The notes: generated from the sequence alone by a model not told the origin. 64,000 nucleotides of DNA from Prorocentrum cordatum (GCA_963575745.1 CAUYUJ010014560.1:307834-371833), one strand, 5' to 3'; positions 53,481-64,000 are shown, counted from the stretch's first letter. Program-made: numbers and translations.

Positions 53481-54375
53481 GACAACCTCGGGCCAAATGA
53501 ACTACGGAGAGGAGGGGCGCGGTGAAAGGTGGAAACGGATGAAAAAGGGCAGCTGCGGAGGGGGGGGGGCGAGGGGGGAGGGACAGGAATGACAGAAGAA
53601 AGGAGGAATACTTCGGCGGATGCTGAATCATACGATACTGAAGCTTACAACCACTGAGTGAAGTCTCTTAAACCCTTTAAAGCTCATTCTCGATTTGAAC
53701 AACCCCAGGCCCCTGAATCCCAAAATTCTCGCGCGCTTAGCGGCGCCCGCTGGAGAAAGGGGGGAGAAAGGAGGGGGGCGATGGCGTGTGCCCCTTCCTC
53801 GTCATCCCCATGATTCCTATAGAAGACAAGCCGCAATCATATGATTTTCCGATGTTCTCTCGGATTGCTTGGGTCGGCATCGGCCCCTCTTCCTCGCGCG
53901 CCGCCCCGGCTCGCGGGGCGCGCCGGGGGCGGCGCCTGCGGCGCTGCCAGCGGGTGCGGGGTCCAGCGCCGACCTAGGAGATCCGCGATGACCTTGGACA
54001 GGTCAGACCCTCGTAACTTCCACCAACCCTCTCTTCTCCCATTTTGGCTGTGGCCTCGGCCCCAACCATGGGCGCGCAGCGGTGGGCGCCTTCGGGCCAG
54101 CTCACGCGAACCAAGTGGTGTCCGCTCCCGTGAACGTTTGCGCCGCCCCCCGCCGCCCTCCTCCCTCGGCGCGGCGTCGCGCCCACGGCGGCCGCCGCCG
54201 CTGGAGGCCAGGAGCGGCCCTGGGCCCCGCGGCGCCGATGCTGCCGCCACTTCGGACGAAGGATCCGGCGTCGCATTTTTGCGTGGCGCGACTCCTCTGC
54301 AGAAGTCCGGGCACCTTCTCGGGACCCAGCACTTCACCCCGAGCTGTCTTTTGACGGCGCTGGGGCGTAGGGCCC
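53481..54375. other. Unassigned sequence
   Basis: Purine-rich at 53,500-53,610 and 53,750-53,785; very GC-rich from 53,880 to 54,330. No gene was recognised. Confidence 0.5.
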
Positions 54376-55640
54376 CTATGAGGCCGAAGAGACCGTAAAT
54401 CTGCAGACACCTCCCGCCGTGACTTTTTCGCGGCGCGAGGATGTCACGGTCCAGGGGTCAAAGGTGGACCCCATTCTTGGGCGCGCCCTGACAAAGATTT
54501 CGAGGCGGGTCCGCGCGCGGCGACGAGAAGTCGCCCCCGGGCGCCAAGCAGAGATGACACGCACGATTTTACCATCCAGCGGAACCCTGTGGCGAGGGAG
54601 CGGGGCGGGGAACGGCCAAGCGCGCGTCCCGCAACCCGGCCGCATGCCCCTATTTAATCCGGCGCCCTCGGACGGGCCTCCCAACGAGCCTGGAGGGCGC
54701 GCCGCCACGCCGCCTACGCACCGCCCGCGCTGCTGGGAACAGGACCAGACCCGCTGCCCGTGGCGGCAGCGCCGGCGCCCACCCGGCGCAGGGCTGGCCA
54801 GGAGTTCCCACGCGGGGCCCAGCAGCCGCATTGCATGTAGGCCACCCAACCTAGGCCCCTGCGACGCGACGTGCGCGCGCCAGGCGCCGCCGGCGAAGAG
54901 CGCGCGGGCCGCCTCGGCGGGGTTCAGGCGCGGCGCTGCCGGCAGCGCCCTCCTAGCCGCGGCCGCCGCCACCGCCGCGTCGCCACCCACGCGGGGCTCC
55001 CGGCGCCGCGGCCCTGGTGCGGCCCAGCGGCGTCGCACGCGCGGCGGCGCCTGCCCAGTGCTGCCGTGGTTGGCTTTGAGCGCCGCCACCTCGACCTCGG
55101 CCAGCAGCACCTGCAGCGTCCAGAGAGCGTGCAGCGTGACCCCGCCAGCCTGCAGGAGGTCCGGCAGCGGCAGCTGCGCAGAGGCCGCCGCCCCAGCCAG
55201 CACGTCCGCGGCGGCATTGCCCAGCCGGTCTTCGGTGGACACCCCGCGCGCGGCGGCGCCGTCCTGTCCAGGTGGCCCTTGATCCACATCGCCGTCAGGA
55301 GCCCGCAGAGGCAGTGGGGTGCGCTGCGTTCCCACAAGTCAGAGGGGAAACGCCCTGCCGGAGCGCGGGAAACACCGTTCCAGACGTACTGCGAGTCTGT
55401 GGCGACCTCGAGGGGCTGCTGGGCCGCGTGGGGCGCTTGCACCGCTGCCGTGAGCTCGGCGCGCTGCGCATGCTGCGCCCACTCAACCCCGCCGCTGTGG
55501 TCAGTTCGCGCGCCCGCGGCATCCTCCAAGCGGAAGCCAAACGCGGCGCGGGCCAGCAGAGATGAAACACACGCCACACAGAAACCTTCGAGAACCCGGA
55601 CGCGGCGCGACGCGTCCATCTCAGACCGCCGGCAACCGCC
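54376..55640 (-). pseudogene. LINE-type RNase H relic
   Basis: The minus reading at 55,300-55,640 has SEMDASRRV (possible first Asp), AAFGFRLEDAAGA, QRAELTAAVQA (Glu), LEVATDSQYVWNG (second Asp) and MWIKGHLD (His motif). After one frame change, VSTEDRLGNAAADVLAGAAA (about 55,180-55,240) supplies the last Asp. This is the RNase HI-type arrangement found near the end of some LINE ORF2 proteins, different from the copia RNase H of relics I-III. An Ala/Arg-rich C-terminal region follows to about 54,400. RT and endonuclease were not seen upstream. Confidence 0.6.
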
Positions 55641-56734
55641 GCCGCGGGGGGCCAGGGGAGCGGGCGGCGGGGTGCGAGGAGCGATCGGCGGCCGGTGGGG
55701 CCACATGAGCGCCGAATCGACGCCGGAGCACAAGAGGTGTCGGTCGTCCTCGCGGCGGCAGGGGTGCGGGCGTCGGGCGCAGGCATCCTTCTTCCCCCAC
55801 TCTTCCCTCGTCTCTCCTCGTCTTCCTCCGTGCTTCATCCCCTCCTCCTTCCTCCCTCCTCCCTCCTCTTCCTTCGCATCCTCCCTCGTCCACCCCGCCA
55901 CCCTCCATCCTTTTCCTCCTGCTCACATATTTTTCCATCCCTGCTGGTTGCAAATCACTCTCACCTGTCGCACCACTAAATGTGTCCGCAATCTGCGCCA
56001 AGCGTTCCTCTTGCAACCTCCCCGCGATTTAGGATCCTGGATCTACATCAACTCCAAGAGTTACACGGACGAGAGCCAGTGGATTTCAACATGCGCTTGA
56101 TGGTTTTTATAATGCGGCTCTTGCCACAGCGCCGCGCACACTCGTTTTCAAGTGTTAGGGTGCTCCTCAAAGCCTAGAATCCGAAATTCTAGACTGCTGT
56201 GCAATATTTGCATGGTTCCTTTTCAAGGCGGACTCTCGCTTAATCCTTCAGTATCGTTTTGGCCATAACTTTGGAATTTCACAGGTTCTACCAGGAGGGA
56301 GGGCAAGGACTATTGCAGGACTCTCCCCGAAATTTAGCATACATGTTTTTGCGTCTCGCCTCGAAGGCTGGATGTCGTATCCCTGACAAGCCGGGGTCTC
56401 GACTGGCCTACTTCTCCTCATCCTTCCAGCCCTCCCTCCTTCGGAAGGCCTCCGAAGTTGTTGAGAAGAAGACGCACGCACCTCCCTAGGGTTAGCGAGG
56501 CCTGCCTCGCTCTCCTGCCTTCTCTTCCACCCGCCTCCTCTCTTCCTTCTCGTCTCTCCTGTCTCCTGTCTCCTCCTCCTCCTCCTTCTCCTTTTCCTCC
56601 TCGACATGTATCACATTCCTCCTCCCTCCCTCCACCCCCAATCCCCCACCCTGCCCCCTTCTCAACACGCCACCTCTCCCGTGGGGACAACCAGGAGGGG
56701 ATGCCGGTATCTCCGGTGGGAAGGGCCACTCGAA
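55641..56734. other. Unassigned sequence with pyrimidine tracts
   Basis: CT/TCC-rich tracts at 55,790-55,920 and 56,500-56,650. An AT-richer segment at 56,150-56,350 has no recognised gene. Confidence 0.5.
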
Positions 56735-56985
56735 GCCCCCTGGAGCCTCATGGAGACTCATGAAGCCTCCTGGGGCATCTTTGTACCTCCTGGTGCCTGA
56801 TGGGACCTCCTGGAGCTTCCTGACGCTTCCTGGGACCTTTTCGGGCCTCCGGAACCTGGTGGGGCCTCCTGGGACATCCTGGGACAACGTGGGGCCTCCT
56901 GGGGCCTCCTAGGGCCTCCTTGGACCTCATGGACCCCGCTGGAACCTCCTTATTTTCCCTGGGACTTCGTGGGGTTTTCTTTCGC
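56735..56985 (+). repeat. 10-bp-period array
   Basis: Degenerate units GGGGCCTCCT / GGGACCTCCT at about 10-bp spacing, resembling but not identical to the 11-bp arrays elsewhere in the window. Confidence 0.65.
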
Positions 56986-57119
56986 TGTGCACATCTAGTG
57001 CGATCTGCCTGTAGCGCAGGTGCGTATGGTTGTCGTATTCGTTTGTGCGTGAACATATGATCGGTGATGCATGGTAACTGGCGCATCATCGATGATACAT
57101 GTTACCTGGTCTACGCCAG

Positions 57120-57660
57120 GCTGGCACGTATGTGCAAACATATATTCACACAGATGTGCATGCGTCCCTGTATAACTATAAACATACATGTATATATGTA
57201 TGCGTATACGTACATCTATATACCGACATGCATACGCATACACACATACATCGTCATATGGAATATACAAGTGCGTGTGTACATACATGTACATTTCGAT
57301 GCATATACGTATGCATGTATGCATGTTTGTACGTATGCTGATATGTATGTATGGATGGATGCATGCATGCATGCATGTATGCAGATGTGTGTGTATGCAT
57401 GTATGTGTGCACGTATGTATGTGCGTATGTGTGTATGAATGTGTATGCGTGTGCTTGCATGTATGGTTGTGTGAACGTATGCGTGTATGCATGTGTATAT
57501 ACATGTTTATGTATATGTGTGTGCATGGGTATGTGTGGATGTATGTTTGTACGCAAACATATAGGTATTTGTGTGTATGTCTGTAAACGTACATGCATGT
57601 ATCTATGTATGGGCATGCAAACCATGTATATGCATGTGACTATATAGGTATGCATGTGCA
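57120..57660 (+). repeat. (ATGY)n microsatellite block
   Basis: Dominated by ATGC/ATGT/ACGT tetranucleotides (pure ATGC run at 57,357-57,379), with alternating purine-pyrimidine character. Confidence 0.85.
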
Positions 57661-57676
57661 ATTCTAAGGCGCGCAG

Positions 57677-57755
57677 GGAGAAAGAGAGAGAGAGAGAGAC
57701 ATATAGAGAGAGAGAGGGAGAGAGAGAGAGAGAACACACACACACACACACAAAA
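57677..57755 (+). repeat. (GA)n then (CA)n microsatellite
   Basis: AGAGAG tract to about 57,733 followed directly by CACACA to about 57,752. Confidence 0.9.
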
Positions 57756-58299
57756 CACCAATAGCATGCACGCGTTCTCATTGATGCGTTTGGGGCCTTC
57801 TTGGAGCGAGTCCCCGTAAAGCTGGCGTTATTATATGGTGACCTGCTCCCATACACAGAGGGACCTCCTAGGGTTCCTGGTGGCCGCCTGCAAACTACTT
57901 GAGTACGCCAGCGGTCTCCTAGGATCTCGTGGTCTCCTGGAACCTCCTGATTGGTATGGCGCATACAAAAGTGGATGGATGGCTCACCTGTGCTGGTGCT
58001 GGATTTGGCCAAGTCAAAATTTCGATATTCATGAGCATAGGTACATGCGAGAATCCACATTGTAATTGTGTATACGTATACGCATAGGAGGGAACGCGCC
58101 CGTGGCGCACCCCCAAAAGAGGGGGGGGGTACCCCCTTAGCTCCTCCCCCCTGGACCTGCCCTGCCGGAAGCCCCCCCCCCCGTCCTTTTTACTCTCCTC
58201 TTCGGAAGCAATCCCCCCCTCCCTTTCGCGCTCCAGAAGCTACTCCACCACCCCTCCCTTTCCACCGGGGGGGGGGGGGGCTCTAAGCCTTGATGTACG
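57756..58299. other. Unassigned sequence with C and G runs
   Basis: Contains homopolymer runs at 58,117-58,132, 58,175-58,183 and 58,267-58,280. No gene. Confidence 0.5.
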
Positions 58300-59185
58300 T
58301 TCTGGGGGCTTTGTTGGAGCCCTCACGGGGCCCTCTTCAGGCTCTGGGAGAGCACTGGGTGGGGGATCCAGAGGGCTCCAAGATGGGCCCAACAAAGCTC
58401 ACAGAGCACCTGCAGCATAATGACATTTGTTGCGGATGCTCTGAGGGTGGCCTCTGGGGGTCCTCGTGGAACCTTCTCGGAGCCATCGCGGAGCCCTCTT
58501 GGGGCTCTGGGAAAGTGCCAGGAGGGTGTCCAAAATGTCTCCAGTGCCGGGGGGGGGCCCAAGACGAACCTCAGAAGGCCTCCAGGGCATCCGCAATTAC
58601 ATTCAATGTGTTGCCTGTGCTCTGAGTGGGCTTCCTGGAGTCCTCATTCAGCTTCTTTGGAGCCTTACGGCTCTGGAGAGCCCTGGGCCCAAGAGGGCTC
58701 CACGATGACCCCAAGAGGACTCTACGAAGCCACTCCACTCCGGAATACCTGCAACAAACTCAATGTTGTTGCGGGAACTCTGGGAGCATTCGTGCGGTCC
58801 TATAAGAGCTATCTTGAAGCCCTCGCGAAGCCCTCTCAAGCCTCTGGGGGTGGGTCAAACATATGAACAATAATAGTTCTTGGTGAATCCCAGTAAGGTC
58901 CCCAGAGCACCAGCAACATAATTCAATGTTTTTACGGGTGCTATGTTGCTTCATTGCAATTCCCTAGTGGGCCCTCCTTGAAGCCCTCGCGGGGCCCACT
59001 CCACGCTCCAAGACGAGCCAAATAAAGCCTCCAAAGCACCCGAAATATGATTGAATGTGCGTCGGGTGCTCTGAGAATCCTCCAGGGGGGGAGACTGCAG
59101 ATGATCCCAGGAGGTTCCCAATGAGGCCTCCAGTGCACCCACAACAAATTTGATTATGTAGCAGGTGCTCTGAAGGCATACTTCC
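58300..59185 (+). repeat. Tandem family of ~42-nt hairpins, six copies
   Basis: A core of the type AGAGCACCTGCAACA...TGTTGCGGGTGCTCTGAG, with inverted arms, recurs at 58,403-58,444, 58,583-58,626, 58,742-58,783, 58,902-58,945, 59,033-59,074 and 59,131-59,173. Start-to-start spacing falls from 180 to about 99 bp. Intervening sequence is GC-rich with GGAGCCCTC/GCGGGGCCC motifs. Confidence 0.75.
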
Positions 59186-59359
59186 TCCTAGGGCCCCCTG
59201 ATGTCTCCTGGGATCTTTGGGGGAACTCCTGGGATCTCCTGCTGCCTCCACGATCATACGGAAAAAAACAAGTCCGGGAAAGCTTCGGAGAGTAGGGGAA
59301 GGGGAGGAGGAGGAGCAGGAGACAGAAAGGAGTGGGGGGGGGGCTAATAAATCACCCTA

Positions 59360-60115
59360 ACCGTCCTCACCGCACCCCAGGTGACCAGGAATCCTAAAAA
59401 CCACAGACCCCAAAGACTTCGGACAATGTCAAAAATAATTCGCCAGCGAAAAAAAACCTAACCAACAAACTGCTGTATGCTGCTTGAAGGTTCCAGGGCA
59501 TCAGGAGTCCAAACCCCAGGCGGCCCAGACTCCCGAAAGCCACAAACACCTCGTGTTAAATGAACGGAGCTGGCTAGCATGTCGAAAACCAGCAGAACAA
59601 CCAAATGACTCTGAAGCCCAAGATCCAGGCCATTAGAAATCCCGAAAGCCCCACACCCCCAGAATTCCATTTAACACACACACGCAATAAAAGCAACAAC
59701 ATCATCATATCGGGCGAACACTTGGAAACATGTTGTTCTTTTTAAACAAGTACTTATTTTGCTACACCTTCCCAGGGCATTCGGAGTCCACACCCCACGC
59801 GAGCAGGAATCAAGACCACCCTAGACCACACAACATTTAAAACATGGTAGATGTCTATGAATTTACGGAGCCAGCGTTTTTCAAAACAGAAAAAAACAAA
59901 TTCCCAGGGCCTCGGGAGTCCAAACCCCAGGCGAGTGAAATCCCGAAAACCCAAGACCCCCCCCGAATTTAGAGCACGAGAATGACTAAAGAGAAAAAAA
60001 CGAGACGGCGGAAATTCCAAACATCTTAGATATTATAAACTTCCAAGGCCCCGGGAGTAAAAACCCCAGGCGACCAGGATTCCCGAACATCCCAGACCCT
60101 ACAGAATTGGCGCAC
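59360..60115 (+). repeat. ~140-bp tandem family, about five copies
   Basis: A core of CCCAGGGC..CGGAGTCC, AACCCCAGGCGACCAGGA and TCCCGAAAACCCAGACCC recurs near 59,375 (partial), 59,489, 59,770, 59,905 and 60,042. AT-rich spacers separate copies. Confidence 0.7.
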
Positions 60116-61520
60116 TCGAGACGAGACCTACAGTGCTTGCCAGGTCCAGGGAGGCCCCATAGGGTGGGGGAGGAGGAGGAGCGAGGACGAGGAGGAGAAC
60201 GAGAAGGAGAGATGAGGGAGGACTGGTATGAGGCTGGATACCGGTATCCCCTCCGGGTCGCCCGTACCCCACTCCCTTCCCCCTTACCCCTCCCCCCTGC
60301 TTCGTGCCCTTCACCTCTCCGCCATCGACCGCCGCCCTCCCTACCTGCGCCTCCTCATCCCAGGCCCCTTCCTCGCCTCACCGCGTCCCCTCCCTTCCCT
60401 CCTCCTCCTCCTCCTCCTCCTCCTTCTCACATCTCTCCCCCCCTCTGGAGCCGTAGCGCTTAGTGCGACTCGTCGAATCATTATTCGAAGACGCTGGATG
60501 CCGTTTGCTGCGAAGATGGTATGGCAAGTTTCAAGTGTATGGCAAGGTGGGGCTAGTACAGATTCTGAAGGAAGTCAACGGGGTGAACAGGAAGAACTGT
60601 GTAAACAGCGACTCGGAATCGACAATGCAATCGCCGACAGGCCCCCGATAGCGGACAAGCAGGCTCGTGGATATGGTGGGGCGCCCACCGCCCTTGATTA
60701 ACGATGAATCTACGTCTACCAACTTCCCTCTCTCGCGCCGCCCCCTGGAGAAGAGCAACACTCTGGGTCAGACCGCGAAACGCGGTCGTGCGAGTCTTTA
60801 GAGGTCTCCAGAAGTCTCTCCTGGAAGTCTGCAGAGGTAAGCCCTCGGAGGCCCCCCAAAAGACAACACGCCCACAACCCTGGATCACCGATCCTCGATG
60901 AATGGGCGAACTGGGGTCGACCTCCCCTCTTCCGAGCAGGTCCGCCCATTCACTTTCGGGGGACGCCAACTGTCCACCTGACCGATCCTGGACCCGGGAT
61001 CCGCGTATGCGCCCCCGCTGTGTCGGCCCGGGAGGCATGTACACCGATCTCGGCCCCCCGAGTCGGCACCAAGGTCTGGCGCAGGGTTTGCTCGCCCTCG
61101 AGCCCTTGCAAGAATCGCGCTCAGCAACCGCGTGCCAAGTCTCGAGCCGCTTGCATAACCGCGTCGGTCGAATCGACCCGCGGTGGATGCAGTCCTCGTG
61201 CTTCTGTCAGGAACGCCGCATGAGAAACGAGGGGGCTCCTCCAGCCACGGCAAGCTTCCCGACTCCCTCGACCACGAATAGGTTCCCCGGCCTAGATCTA
61301 AGGAACTTCCTGGACGCCAGAGCCCCTCCCGATCCCACAATTGTGCTTACTTCAGCGTCTTGACTGTAGCTGACGTCCCCCGATTTCTTGGCCCCCCCCC
61401 CCGGGACAAAGGAGGCCAACCAGCGGCGCCACGCCCCAGGGTGCCCCAAAGCAAGATGGAGCAGACAAGAGATCAGCCGTACTGGTTACATCTGGATGTC
61501 ATCCGTTACTGCTGATGTGC
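60116..61520. other. Unassigned sequence
   Basis: GA-rich tract 60,168-60,230; CT-rich tract 60,265-60,445. Minus readings between 60,530 and 61,340 have mixed composition, with no recognised domain. A C10 run lies at about 61,393. Confidence 0.4.
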
Positions 61521-61524
61521 GAAA

Positions 61525-62165
61525 CGTGTGAGAGGTGTGCCGAACTGGGCGCGGTCACGCATGCGGCTCATGCCATTGTTGGGGTCTTCGGTGGAGCTCG
61601 CTATGGGGCCACAAAACGTGTGAGGGGTGCGCCAAAAGGGGCGGGGTCGCGCATGCGATTCCTGCCACTGGAGCCTTCGGCGGAACTCCCTAAAAAGAGC
61701 AACGAAACGTGTCTGAGAGGTGTGCGGCGATGGGCGCGGTCACACATGCGAATCCTGCAACTGAGGCCTTCTGTGAACCTCCCCATGGGGCCACGAAACG
61801 TGTGAGGGATGCGCCTAAATAGTTTGGAGAAGGTCTGCGAACGCAGACGCTGGGGCCTTGGTGGAGCTCCCTATGGGGCCACGAAGCGTGTGAAGGGTGC
61901 GCCGAAATGGTGTGGAGAAGGTCTGCGAACGCAGCCACTGGTTCGGTGGAGCTCCCCATAGGGCCACGGAGCGTGTGAGGGGTGCGCCGAATTAGTGGAG
62001 AAATCACATGAGCGCAGCCACTGTTGCCTTCGGTGCTGCTCCCTATGAGGCCACGAAGCGCGTGAGGAGTGCGCCGAAATTGTGTGGACCAGGTATGCGA
62101 ACGCAACACCTGCGGCCTCAGGGGGGAGCTCCCTGTGGGGCCACGGATCGTGTGAGGGGTGCGAC
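61525..62165 (-). repeat. ~84-94-bp tandem array, about seven copies, inverted relative to 42.6 kb
   Basis: The plus strand shows GGGGCCACGAAGCGTGTGAGG and GGTGCGCC and TTCGGTGGAGCTCCC, the reverse complement of the anchors in the 42,590-44,045 array. Anchors near 61,604, 61,693, 61,783, 61,872, 61,958, 62,042 and 62,136. The units are more diverged than in the first array. Confidence 0.75.
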
Positions 62166-62169
62166 CGAA

Positions 62170-62320
62170 TAAATATGTGAACCGTAGCAGCAGGAACAGG
62201 AGGAGCGAGGAGGGGGGAGAGAGGAGGGGCAGCGGGAGGTGAGACGCGGGGCGCTGTCTCGTCAAACGGGGACCCAACACCACAGGATGGTCGGGACACA
62301 TCGGCGATGGCTTGTGCTCT
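62170..62320 (-). repeat. Dispersed block A, copy 2
   Basis: On the minus strand: CCATCCTGTGGTGTTGGG, CCCCGTTTGACGAGACAGCG, then a CT-rich tract, as at 33,740-33,870. Here block A runs directly into the tandem array on the same (minus) strand. Confidence 0.65.
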
Positions 62321-62940
62321 CGGAGGACCGCGCGCCCAAGATGGGGCTGAAGACATGCAGGCACCCCAGAATCCTCCCCCTCCCTGCCCTCCACCTGGAA
62401 GAGTCTCTGAACTAGGCTGTCCAGCGAGCGGCTGCAAGAGCCTGGGGCCGCCAAAGGTGTCCCCGGCTCAAGCTGCCCCCATGATTCCTAAGGAGGCCTC
62501 CACGGCCTCCAGAGCAAGGCCCCAAGGGCCCGAAAATGGAGCGAAAAGCTGGGCACACCTTTTCAAATATCTGACGCCGATTTTGTTTTCGCGACGTGAC
62601 CCCCAAGAAGTCTGGACCCCTTTCTCGGGAGCATTTTTTCATCCCTCGCGAATTGCTCTCTTGAGGGCCCTGGGACCCGTGAAGGGCCCCCGGAGGCTGC
62701 AAGGAATGCCAGGGTCTGGCAACACCAGAAAGAGAGCGACAGCGCCGCTCGCGAGCCGCGGCGGCGCCGCAGAGGCGCCGGGGCGGGCTTCCGGCGAGAA
62801 GCTGCACATCACGTTAAGCGTGGGCGTGCCAAAAGACCTCCCAGGGGGTGCGCGCGCCGCTCGGCAGGGAGGCCTCGTGAGGGAGTGCTGCGACTTGGCT
62901 CGGTCCAGAGGCCGCCCAAAAGCGGTACGAGTGGATGGGG
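62321..62940. other. Unassigned sequence
   Basis: No supported gene. The 62,520-62,600 part holds an AT-richer segment (CAAATATCTGACGCCGATTTTG) within GC-rich sequence. Confidence 0.5.
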
Positions 62941-62950
62941 TCGGAGGGTC

Positions 62951-63050
62951 GCGCCGCATCGCCGATCTATCATCGATGCATCTGCGATGTCGGCGTGGAG
63001 AAAATGGGGCTCCACATCGAGCCGCATCGCCGATGCATCGGCGATGCGGC
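62951..63050. repeat. Paired palindromes, one perfect over 30 bp
   Basis: 63,021-63,050 is a perfect 30-bp palindrome whose half site is GCCGCATCGCCGATG. A diverged relative starting GCGCCGCATCGCCGATC lies 70 bp upstream (62,951-62,995). Confidence 0.9.
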
Positions 63051-64000
63051 GCGGTCCTCTGACCCCCTCTACTCGGATTACATTTGGGAATCTGGATCGG
63101 TTGTCGCGCGGGAAAGGCTCGAGGCAATTTGGGCGTGCTGCCCCTCCGCAGCGCAAGCCCAAATCGGCCTCGTCGGAAGCCATCCTGGAGGAAATTCGAC
63201 GAGCCCCTTTCATGCCCAGCCACGGCTGAAACCCGCCGACCCATGGTTCCCCCAACCCAGGGGTCAACAATCTCCTTAAAGGAGGGGAGGGGCTGGGGGG
63301 GCTGGGAGACGAGCTCGTCAACGCACCTTCGGGGCTCTCAGAGCACCCAAATCACCCTCGGGCGCCTCCAAAATGCGCTGGAAAACGGTTCCACAAGGGG
63401 TCCAACGCGCAGAAAAAAAACCTCAAGAAGAAAGCAAAACGGCTCCCATAAATCCAATGAAAGCCCAAAGGCGCTCCAAGGAGCCTAAAAGACCGATCAC
63501 ATGTTGTTTGATACGATTTTTTTTTTTCGTTTTCGCTATCGCTTCCAGGCGATTCCGAGAGGGTCCAGGTGGTCTAAAGAGTTTTCTATTTCAACTCCCT
63601 TCTTGACCTTCGGGGAGGGATGTATCACGACTCCTTATTATCATACCAACCAACCGGTGTGATCTCGCACTGCATTATTTCGACCGACCGACCGACCGAC
63701 CGTGCCTGGGATGTGCGTTGGATGAGGATGTGTGCCGGGACGCGTGCTGCCTTCGTGTGCTGGGATGTGTGCGAGGCTGTGTGCTGCCTCCGTGTGCTGG
63801 CTTCGAATGCTGCGCTCCGTGCTAGGGTGTGGCCTGTCGCCCCCGTGTCCTCCACCTGCCCCCCCGCACCCCTCCGCCCCCGTGGCCCCCGCCTGCTTAT
63901 TCAGACCGACTAACCGACCGTGCCCCCCCATTGCCCGACAAAACCCTCGCAACCCTCGCGTCCCCCTGCTCCCCCCCCGCGGCCCCAGCGCCCCTCCGCC
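63051..64000. other. Unassigned end of window
   Basis: No supported gene. Notable are an A8 run near 63,412, a T11 run near 63,518 and a (GACC)n microsatellite at 63,680-63,702. The last 150 bases are C-rich. Confidence 0.5.

Noticed and set aside
42630-54050. CCATTTTGGC in the ~89-bp units and CCCATTTTGGCTG near 54,038, resembling part of the dinoflagellate spliced leader
   Set aside because: Only 10-12 bases match, the flanking leader bases (CCGTAG... and ...CTCAAG) do not, and the motif is itself partly palindromic. I cannot call a spliced-leader gene or relict.
57064-57647. Overlapping ORFs over the ATGY block
   Set aside because: Tetranucleotide repeat translation on both strands with no domain.
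58300-59185. CRISPR array
   Set aside because: The repeats are diverged, the spacers vary from about 60 to 140 bp and are themselves repetitive, and the context is eukaryotic.
1-64000. tRNA, rRNA, snRNA or riboswitch genes
   Set aside because: No cloverleaf with A/B boxes, rRNA core or Sm-type snRNA was recognised by eye. A covariance-model search would be needed to exclude small RNAs.

Overview
This window looks like a gene-poor, repeat-dense piece of a dinoflagellate nuclear genome. That assignment is inference. It rests on the Ty1/copia and LINE protein lineages, the high GC content, the many long G/C homopolymers and the multi-kilobase tandem arrays. I found no confident host protein-coding gene, tRNA, rRNA, CRISPR array or bacterial operon. 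Nearly everything I can name is a retrotransposon, a retrotransposon relic or a tandem repeat.

Layout. Positions 1-1.6 kb hold an unrecognised, degenerate minus-strand reading. From 2.0 to 8.7 kb lies relic I, a minus-strand Ty1/copia-like element with coiled-coil gag, a RING-like finger, protease, a lineage-specific linker, RT and RNase H, cut by many frameshifts. From 8.7 to 12.4 kb is mostly unassigned. A well-preserved plus-strand Ty1/copia element occupies 12,993-20,614. It has two TGTGAAT...ATTCACA LTRs, a possible initiator-tRNA primer site and a CCCCC duplication, and it sits in a TCC-rich tract. Its gag-PR-IN-RT-RNase H frame is interrupted only by two in-frame TAG codons, and it ends in an unusual transmembrane tail. 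Inverted copies of an 18-bp minisatellite flank the element.

From 21.9 to 30.9 kb is relic II, a second minus-strand copia-like element. A reading with a RapZ-C-like P-loop motif and cysteine clusters (25.9-28.6 kb) lies between its gag and its integrase. From 31 to 34 kb are repeats, including a GC-rich array with 11-bp periodicity. A LINE-like element runs from about 34.15 to 42.43 kb. Its ORF1 has a zinc finger and coiled coil. Its ORF2 has the order RNase H, AP-endonuclease, RT, two C2H2 fingers and a C-terminal domain that resembles the first half of a cytosine-5 DNA methyltransferase. One extra G in an 11-G run breaks ORF2. A 16-copy, ~89-bp tandem array follows at 42.6-44.0 kb.

The right third (44-64 kb) is mainly repeats: a 14-bp minisatellite, several 11-bp and 10-bp arrays, (GT)n and (ATGY)n microsatellites, a regularly spaced family of ~42-nt hairpins, a ~140-bp array, an inverted copy of the ~89-bp array, and a perfect 30-bp palindrome. 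Between these lie a third minus-strand copia RT-RNase H relic (50.6-51.6 kb), a zinc-ribbon-like reading (49.7-50.5 kb) and a LINE-type RNase H relic (55.0-55.6 kb).

The most interesting items are the LINE with the methyltransferase-like C-terminus, the RapZ-like reading inside relic II, the TAG-interrupted copia element with a membrane tail, and the dispersed 11-bp arrays that share one AT-rich core.
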